A DNA stretch of 64,000 bases from F23-D06 sp947165685 (GTDB taxonomy: Bacteria; Bacteroidota; Bacteroidia; Bacteroidales; WCHB1-69), in the NCBI GenBank assembly GCA_947165685.1, contig CAMVBK010000004.1, positions 1-64,000 of the forward strand. The letters run 5' to 3'. The notes under the pieces are model-generated. The model saw only the letters and a list, made by a program, of their open reading frames with translations. It was not told the origin of the DNA and did not search any database. The translations under genes were made by a program, and so were the position numbers. Shown here one piece after another: positions 58,494 to 64,000 of this stretch (positions within the stretch are counted from its first letter, which is position 1; each line of letters opens with the position of its first letter).

Positions 58494-60557
58494 ATGAGAA
58501 AGTTTTTTTTTCTGATGTTGTTATGCGGACTGCTGTGGAATCTTTCCGCGCAAACCACCCAGACCATCTTCTCCCCTAACCAGAAGCTGAAGCTGAAAGT
58601 GGACCTCAGTGGCGAGATTATCCGTTATTCCATCTTCTGTGAAAACGGGGAATTCTTAAAGCCGTCAAGCATCGGGATGGAACTGGATAACGGCAAGGTG
58701 CTGGGGCGTGAGCCCATCCGCTCCCTGCGCAAAGGCGGCCGCCGGAGCGTAGAACGTATGGTGGCCTCCCCGCTGTACCGCAAGGACTCCATCCACGAAC
58801 AGTATAACGAACTGTATCTACAGTACAAAGCAGGCTATAGCGTCGTGTTCCGCGTGTACAACTCTGGAGTGGCCTACCGCTTCGAGACCGCATTCAAGGA
58901 TTCCATCACGATTGCGCGCGAAATCGCGGAGTTCAATTTCTCCGATGGTTATCCCGAGATGAGTGCGGGCAGATTCATCGGAACAGATGCAATAATACCT
59001 TACGTGAATGCCAAACCCGTCACTGACGGCGACTTTTCTCCACAATACAGCACATCGTTCGAAAACACTTACACTCAAATCCCGCTCAAGGAGATGGATG
59101 ACGGTCGCCTCGCCTTCCTGCCATTGCTGGTGGCACAGGACTACTTCCCGGGCGATTTCGGGAAAAATTACAAGTCGCGCCTTGCCGTCATCACCGAGGC
59201 CGACCTGCACGACTACCCCGGCATGTACCTCAAGCATACGGAAGGCAACTCGATGACCGGCTATTTCGCGCCGCTGCCGAAGAGGTGGGAACAGGGCGGG
59301 CACAACAACCTGCAGTATGTGGTGAAGGAACGCCACGACTATATCGCCAAGACCGCCGGCACGCGGACGTTCCCGTGGCGCGTCATCGCCATCACTACGG
59401 AAGACAAGGATTTGGTGGATAATGACCTCGTCTATCTGCTCTCCGAAGCCTCGAAAGTGGCTGACATCTCGTGGATTAAGCCCGGCAAGGTGGCATGGGA
59501 CTGGTGGAACAACTGGAACATTTGGGGCGTGGATTTCAAGGCGGGCATCAACAATGAAACCTACAAATACTACATTGACTTTGCCGCCGACAAGGGTATA
59601 GAATACGTGATTTTGGATGAGGGCTGGGCCGTGAACGGCGAGGCAGACCTTTTCCAGGTGGTTCCCGAAATCGACCTGCCAATGTTGGTAAAATACGCTG
59701 AAAATAAGGGAGTTGGCATCGTGCTGTGGGCGGGTTACGCCGCCATGGACAAGGAGATGGAGCGCGTCTGCCAACACTATTCCGACATGGGCGTGAAGGG
59801 CTTCAAGGTCGATTTCATGGACCGCGATGACCAGATTGTAGTCAATTTCTACGAGCGGATGGCTGCTATGGCCGCCAAATACCACCTCTTCATCGACTTC
59901 CACGGAGCGTACAAGCCCACGGGACTGAGCCGCACCTATCCCAACGTGCTCAACTACGAGGGCGTGTTCGGGTTGGAGCAGTGCAAATGGGCTGACAGCA
60001 AGACCGATATGGTGAAGTACGAGGTCACGATTCCCTTCATCCGGATGCTCGCCGGTCCGATGGACTTCACGCAGGGCGCGATGCGCAACGGTGCCTACTG
60101 GTGCTATTTCCCGAGCTGGAACGAACCGATGAGTCAAGGCACACGCTGCCGTCAATTGGCTGAGTACATGGTCTTTGACGCGCCTTTCGCCATGCTCTGC
60201 GACGCACCCACGGCCTACATGCAGGAACCCGAATGCACCGAGTTCATCGCCAAGGTGCCCACTGTTTGGGACGAGACCCGTGTTTTGGACGGCAAAGTCG
60301 GGGAGTTTGTGGTCACGGCCAAGCGCAAGGGCGACACCTGGTACATCGGTGCCATCACCGACTGGAACGCCCGCACCGTCGAACTCGACCTCAAAGCCTT
60401 AGGCATCACCTCCGGCACCGTGACGATGTTCGTCGATGGTCCCAACGCTCACCGCAAAGGCATTGACTACCAGAAGAAAACGGTGGCTGTTCCCGCTGAC
60501 GGGAAGCTGAAAGTGGAGTTGGCTCCGGGCGGGGGCGCGGCGATAGAGATTCGCTAA
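58494..60557 (+). CDS. glycoside hydrolase family 97 (alpha-galactosidase/glucosidase)
   Basis: 687 residues, signal peptide to about residue 18. The GH97 layout is present: N-terminal beta-sandwich (about 20-300), catalytic barrel (WDWWNNWNIWGVDFKAGIN near 340, YVILDEGWAVNG) and a small C-terminal beta domain. The strand GVKGFKVDFMDRDDQ (about residue 440) has an aspartate where retaining GH97 enzymes carry the nucleophile, so an alpha-galactosidase-type retaining enzyme is more likely than the inverting SusB type (inference). Periplasmic, calcium-dependent family. Confidence 0.88.
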   Translation: MRKFFFLMLLCGLLWNLSAQTTQTIFSPNQKLKLKVDLSGEIIRYSIFCENGEFLKPSSIGMELDNGKVLGREPIRSLRKGGRRSVERMVASPLYRKDSIHEQYNELYLQYKAGYSVVFRVYNSGVAYRFETAFKDSITIAREIAEFNFSDGYPEMSAGRFIGTDAIIPYVNAKPVTDGDFSPQYSTSFENTYTQIPLKEMDDGRLAFLPLLVAQDYFPGDFGKNYKSRLAVITEADLHDYPGMYLKHTEGNSMTGYFAPLPKRWEQGGHNNLQYVVKERHDYIAKTAGTRTFPWRVIAITTEDKDLVDNDLVYLLSEASKVADISWIKPGKVAWDWWNNWNIWGVDFKAGINNETYKYYIDFAADKGIEYVILDEGWAVNGEADLFQVVPEIDLPMLVKYAENKGVGIVLWAGYAAMDKEMERVCQHYSDMGVKGFKVDFMDRDDQIVVNFYERMAAMAAKYHLFIDFHGAYKPTGLSRTYPNVLNYEGVFGLEQCKWADSKTDMVKYEVTIPFIRMLAGPMDFTQGAMRNGAYWCYFPSWNEPMSQGTRCRQLAEYMVFDAPFAMLCDAPTAYMQEPECTEFIAKVPTVWDETRVLDGKVGEFVVTAKRKGDTWYIGAITDWNARTVELDLKALGITSGTVTMFVDGPNAHRKGIDYQKKTVAVPADGKLKVELAPGGGAAIEIR

Positions 60558-60572
60558 ACGACCAACAAGACG

Positions 60573-61112
60573 ATGCGAAACGATGCCGATAACGAAGTGG
60601 AAGGGCATGTCCTGCTGCGCAACAAGCCGGATCCCGGCGGAGCGGTAGCGCACGGCGCGATGCTGTTCCTCATTTCCATATTTTTCATTCCCCTCACCGT
60701 TTCACTGTGGGAGGGCGACATTGTTGTTGCTATCGGCTGGGAGGACCTATTCATTTTGGTTATGTTCCAACTGCTGCCCGGATGGCTGCTGGTTCTGCTG
60801 GTCTCCGCCCTTCACTGGGACCTATTCGGCGGCGAAACTGTTTACTATTCGCCATCTGCCATCTACATCCAACAAAAAAGGCTGTTCCGGAGAGAACTTG
60901 TCATCCCGTGGGACTTCATGATGGAGATAAAGCCCTACTCGGAATCGCCCTTGCTGTTTGCAATCCCCACCCATAACCCGACCATCTGCGCGACATACCG
61001 GACATCATCGGGCAAAACCAAAACCATCCGTTTCGGGTTCAACCTCAACAACAAACAGCAGACTTTTGTGGTAGAACGCATCCGCGAGCTGTTGGTGGAG
61101 AATTTTGCGTGA
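60573..61112 (+). CDS. small membrane protein, PH-like domain
   Basis: 179 residues. Two membrane segments at about 28-46 and 60-82 precede a soluble C-terminal half (about 88-179) with a pattern similar to membrane-associated PH-like domains (VYYSPSAIYIQQKRLFRRELVIPWDFM). Not recognised by name. It follows the GH97 gene by 15 bases on the same strand and is probably co-transcribed. Function unknown. Confidence 0.6.
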   Translation: MRNDADNEVEGHVLLRNKPDPGGAVAHGAMLFLISIFFIPLTVSLWEGDIVVAIGWEDLFILVMFQLLPGWLLVLLVSALHWDLFGGETVYYSPSAIYIQQKRLFRRELVIPWDFMMEIKPYSESPLLFAIPTHNPTICATYRTSSGKTKTIRFGFNLNNKQQTFVVERIRELLVENFA

Positions 61113-61189
61113 AATCTGATTACGTATTTTTCTCGAAAAGAGTGTCCTTGGTTGTCGAGGGTTGGAGTTTGAGAGAATACAATGTTTCT

Positions 61190-62797
61190 TTACTTGGGCT
61201 CGCCGTTTGTCGTAAGCACTTCTTTCGCTTTCAAAATCACCGGATCGGTCTTGTTGATGACGGGATAGAACGCCTCGTCACCGTAAAGGTTGCGACCTAT
61301 CAGGGCTTTAAGCCATGTTTTCAGCTCCTTGGATGCGTTTGCCGACATCGCCGAAACCTTTTTCTTGTTGTTTTTCTCATAATAGCCGACGAGTTGCTGG
61401 AGCATCTGGTCGGTTATTGCCATGCTTGCGACGTACGATTTGGCATTGGTGTACTGCCTTTGAAGTGCCGACTTGTGCTCGTTGGCGTAGTGGAAAGCGA
61501 ACTGGATGAGGGCTGACGAATTTGCGATATCATAGTACGCGTTCAAGTCGTCACCGCGATCGATGGGCACGAAGTAGTCGGGCATGATGCCGCCACCGCC
61601 ATAAACTTTGCGGCCGGTCAACGTGTAATACACTTTGGTGCTGTCCAAATGGATGCTGTCGGCACTCTCCATCTCGCCGTTCAGCAGGCGTTTGTAGAGA
61701 TCCTCGTAGTAAGCTTCCGTGCCGTTGTTGTATTCCCGTTGGATGCAGCGTCCGCTTGGCGTATAATATCGGGAGGTTGTCAGTCGGATGGAGGACTTGT
61801 CTGAAAGATCGAACTGCCGCTGTACCAATCCTTTGCCGAAAGATCTCCGTCCCACAATGAAGCCGCGGTCATTGTCTTGCACGGCGCCGGCCACGATTTC
61901 GCTGGCGGAGGCGCTGAAGTCATCGATCAGGATGATCACCTTGCCGTCCTCGAAGTTGCCGTGCCGTGTGGCATAGATGACCTCTGGGCGAGTCTTGGAA
62001 CCCGCTATGGAGACGATTTCGCGGCGGTTGGGCAGGAGTTCGTCGCATACGCTGACGGCCGCGTCAAGGAAGCCGCCGGTGTTGGATCGCAAGTCCACCA
62101 TCAGGTCGGTCATGCCCTGGCGTTTCAGTTTCAGGATGGCGTCGCTGAACTCCTTGGCGGTGGTGCTGCCGAATTCGTTCAGCTTGATGTAGCCGGTGCG
62201 CGTGTCCATCATGTAGGCCACGTCCACCGTATAGGTCGGGATGACTCCGCGGGTAATCTCGTAGGTGTATTTGTCCTTGAAGCCTGGGCGAAGGATTCCG
62301 ACTTTCACTTTGGATCCCTTCTTTCCGCGCAACAACTTGAATGCCTGTTCGTTCTTGATGCCGATAATGGACTTGCCATCGACCTCGATCATTCTGTCGC
62401 CCGCCATGAGCCCGGCTTTTTCGGACGGGCCTCCGGAAATCACGGAGACCACCATCAGGGTGTCGTTCATGATGTTGAATTGGATGCCGATACCTTCAAA
62501 CGCTCCTTCTAAAGTCTCCATCATGGTTTTGTTGTCTTCGGCGGTGGAGTAGGTGGAATGCGGGTCGAGGCCTTGCAGCATCGCATTGATGGCCAATCCG
62601 CAGATGGAGTCCACATTCACGGAGTCCACATAGAATTGGTCGATATAACTCATTACTTCGCTCATCTTTTGGAGCTGTGCATTGCTTTTTCGGCTCAAAC
62701 GGTTGGGGTTCACGCGTAATGCAATGGAGAATCCCGCCAGAAAAGCCACGAGAATCCACAAAAAGATGAGGCATCCGTTACGTCTGTTTTCGTTCAT
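61190..62797 (-). CDS. C-terminal processing protease, S41 family
   Basis: 535 residues. One N-terminal membrane anchor (about 9-27) is followed by a PDZ domain at about 90-170 and an S41 protease domain. The catalytic serine Ser297 (DDFSASASE) and lysine Lys322 (SFGKGLVQ) are 25 residues apart, as in CtpA/Prc. A further C-terminal part (about 380-535) is helical. It probably trims or degrades periplasmic proteins. Own promoter at 62818. Confidence 0.92.
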   Translation of the reverse strand: MNENRRNGCLIFLWILVAFLAGFSIALRVNPNRLSRKSNAQLQKMSEVMSYIDQFYVDSVNVDSICGLAINAMLQGLDPHSTYSTAEDNKTMMETLEGAFEGIGIQFNIMNDTLMVVSVISGGPSEKAGLMAGDRMIEVDGKSIIGIKNEQAFKLLRGKKGSKVKVGILRPGFKDKYTYEITRGVIPTYTVDVAYMMDTRTGYIKLNEFGSTTAKEFSDAILKLKRQGMTDLMVDLRSNTGGFLDAAVSVCDELLPNRREIVSIAGSKTRPEVIYATRHGNFEDGKVIILIDDFSASASEIVAGAVQDNDRGFIVGRRSFGKGLVQRQFDLSDKSSIRLTTSRYYTPSGRCIQREYNNGTEAYYEDLYKRLLNGEMESADSIHLDSTKVYYTLTGRKVYGGGGIMPDYFVPIDRGDDLNAYYDIANSSALIQFAFHYANEHKSALQRQYTNAKSYVASMAITDQMLQQLVGYYEKNNKKKVSAMSANASKELKTWLKALIGRNLYGDEAFYPVINKTDPVILKAKEVLTTNGEPK

Positions 62798-62817
62798 CGT
62801 TTAAATTTATGAGGCGG

Positions 62818-62825
62818 CAAAAATA
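62818..62825 (-). promoter_or_regulatory. -7 box TATTTTTG of the CtpA-like gene
   Basis: Exact TAnnTTTG on the minus strand, 21 bases upstream of ATG 62797. Confidence 0.6.
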
Positions 62826-62837
62826 TAAAATCCTCGC

Positions 62838-64000
62838 TTATTTTGGCAGGGTGGATGTGTCCAAATCAAATTGCATTTTTTGCAATGTCTGGAACTCCCG
62901 CGAGGAAAGCTGCACTTTGAGTTTGGCGGGCTTCCCGTCGCGCTTCACGGCAGTCAACCCGTTGACAGACACCTTGTTGAGATATTCCACAGGTTTTTTC
63001 AGTTCACTAAGAGTTCCGGTGGGATGATACAGGTTCAAAGCGCTGACCATGCCTGGCACCACCACGGTCATGTTCTCGACCTGTAGGTTCGGCCAGCATT
63101 TCATCCGCAGTTCGGGGCGGCTGTTGGCGGCGGTGTCGAGCAGCATGACGTTGACTAACGAATGGTAGCGGGCTGTGATCTCAAATGTGCAGTCGCGCAT
63201 GACGATGTCGAACGGGGTGTAGGCGTTGTAGCTGGAGCGGATGCGTACGGGGATGCAGTCGATGAATCGGCAGGAGTCGAATTCCACCGTGCCGTACATG
63301 GAGGAGAACTGGGTCTGCCGTTGCCGGAGGATGCACCGTTTCAGCAGGGCATCCCGCCCGTAGCAGTGGATGTCGAAGCGGTTGATGTCACAGTCCTCCA
63401 GTGTGGTGGCCGACAGGTTGTTCGTGCCGAACACTCCCCAGTTGCCGTCGGCTGTCACCCGTTCGAACTTGGTGTTCCACAGGTTGTTGAGGGAGAAAGC
63501 GTAGCCGTAGTCGCGCCAACGGCCATAGCCCGAGTAGGTGCCCTCGACCGTCACGTCGCGGAAAGAGACTCTCGCGCAGTCGCGCACCCCGAACACCCCG
63601 TCGGCAATCAGCTTGCTCTTTGGCGTGTGCACGTGGACATCCTCCACCAGCACGTTGTATTGTCCTGCCAACGAAAGGCAGAAGGTCTTGTATTGGGAAC
63701 CCATGACGCGGTTCAACGTCAGTCCCCGGAACACCTTCTGAGTTGTGTCCACCTTCACGAAGGTGGCATGCAAACGGGTGCTGTCGGTGTTCCACGGCGC
63801 GATGGGACGGTTCATCCCTTTCCCGTCGTGAATCCAAATGATGTCTTGACGATAGACACGATAGCCGTATCCTTCCCGCTCAGTCCACGGGTTTTGGTCC
63901 GTCAGGATGAGCAGGCAGTCGCCGTCTGCCAGTGCCGGTACCGTGCGGAAATCGCCGCCATCGACCATTGCCTTGGGGATGTCCACCGCTGCGACGGCAT
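62838..64000 (-). CDS. right-handed beta-helix (pectate lyase-like) protein, partial
   Basis: At least 386 codons; the N-terminus is beyond the right edge (the frame remains open to 64000). Repeating short strands such as FRGLTLNRV, NVLVEDVHVHTP, RVSFRDVTVEGTYSG, TTLEDCDINRFDIHCYGRD and FDIVMRDCTFEITA are the turns of a right-handed parallel beta-helix, as in polysaccharide lyases and glycoside hydrolases of the pectate lyase superfamily. No catalytic residues can be assigned. Probably secreted and acting on polysaccharide. Confidence 0.75.
   Translation of the reverse strand, partial: AVAAVDIPKAMVDGGDFRTVPALADGDCLLILTDQNPWTEREGYGYRVYRQDIIWIHDGKGMNRPIAPWNTDSTRLHATFVKVDTTQKVFRGLTLNRVMGSQYKTFCLSLAGQYNVLVEDVHVHTPKSKLIADGVFGVRDCARVSFRDVTVEGTYSGYGRWRDYGYAFSLNNLWNTKFERVTADGNWGVFGTNNLSATTLEDCDINRFDIHCYGRDALLKRCILRQRQTQFSSMYGTVEFDSCRFIDCIPVRIRSSYNAYTPFDIVMRDCTFEITARYHSLVNVMLLDTAANSRPELRMKCWPNLQVENMTVVVPGMVSALNLYHPTGTLSELKKPVEYLNKVSVNGLTAVKRDGKPAKLKVQLSSREFQTLQKMQFDLDTSTLPK

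Noticed and set aside
58818..60155. 445-codon open frame antisense to the GH97 gene
   Set aside because: The sense strand has all GH97 blocks; the antisense protein is His/Val-rich without a domain.
1..64000. tRNA and rRNA genes
   Set aside because: No cloverleaf with TTC loop and no rRNA-like conserved segments were recognised by eye; a covariance search could still find one.

Overview
The window looks like a chromosomal segment of a Bacteroidota bacterium, most likely order Bacteroidales. The evidence is the repeated phylum-type -7 promoter box TAnnTTTG ahead of many genes, a type IX secretion protein (PorV), a GH97 glycosidase, PepSY-like and DUF1573 proteins, and the gene order nusB - DUF1573 - yajC - YbbR - coaE. 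Base composition is near balanced, with GC-rich genes and AT-rich gaps. No rRNA, tRNA or CRISPR array was seen.

Layout. Positions 1 to about 5.3 kb hold the early, regulatory end of a Mu-like transposable prophage that runs off the left edge. It has a self-cleaving S24 repressor facing right and, facing left, a small HTH protein, a MuA-type DDE transposase, a MuB-type ATPase and a second ATPase. Positions 5.4-8.3 kb form a worn accessory patch: a frameshifted OmpA/TonB-like gene, a tandem pair of ORF6N genes (the second cut short) and a HigBA toxin-antitoxin pair with a frameshifted toxin. Positions 8.3-11.8 kb carry a compact module made of a membrane-anchored ECF sigma factor, an outer-membrane barrel protein and a lipoprotein.

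Positions 12-19 kb hold housekeeping genes (M20 amidohydrolase, CorA, aspartyl protease, RuvC, Lhr-like helicase, GalM) and a probable structured small RNA at about 17.72-17.93 kb. Positions 19-28 kb are a cell-envelope block: an oligopeptide-binding lipoprotein, an M23 peptidase and two GH73/LysM proteins in one operon, then Ddl, and divergently a flippase-like membrane protein, a heptose-phosphate adenylyltransferase-like enzyme and a second M23/LysM protein. Positions 28-39 kb hold an MFS transporter, an FAH-family enzyme, a barrel protein, PrmA, a triple PepSY-like protein, PurA, a very large secreted TldD/PmbA-like double protein and a DAHP synthase/chorismate mutase. Positions 39-50 kb hold a 1490-residue secreted protein of unknown function, RecG, a class III aminotransferase, an S9 peptidase, ThpR and CoaE. 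Positions 50-64 kb hold the YbbR-yajC-DUF1573-nusB run, a coiled-coil membrane protein, alkaline phosphatase, IspF, PorV, a PfkB kinase, GH97, a small membrane protein, a CtpA protease and a partial beta-helix protein.

The most unusual items are the membrane-tethered sigma/barrel/lipoprotein module, whose first two proteins share DTV-type repeats; a small RNA whose two strongest helices cross each other; envelope enzymes that have kept their fold but lost a catalytic residue (GH73 Glu to Ala, M23 His to Val, TldD HExxxH Glu to Asn); and short-period arrays rich in stop codons placed exactly at the 3' ends of at least five genes.
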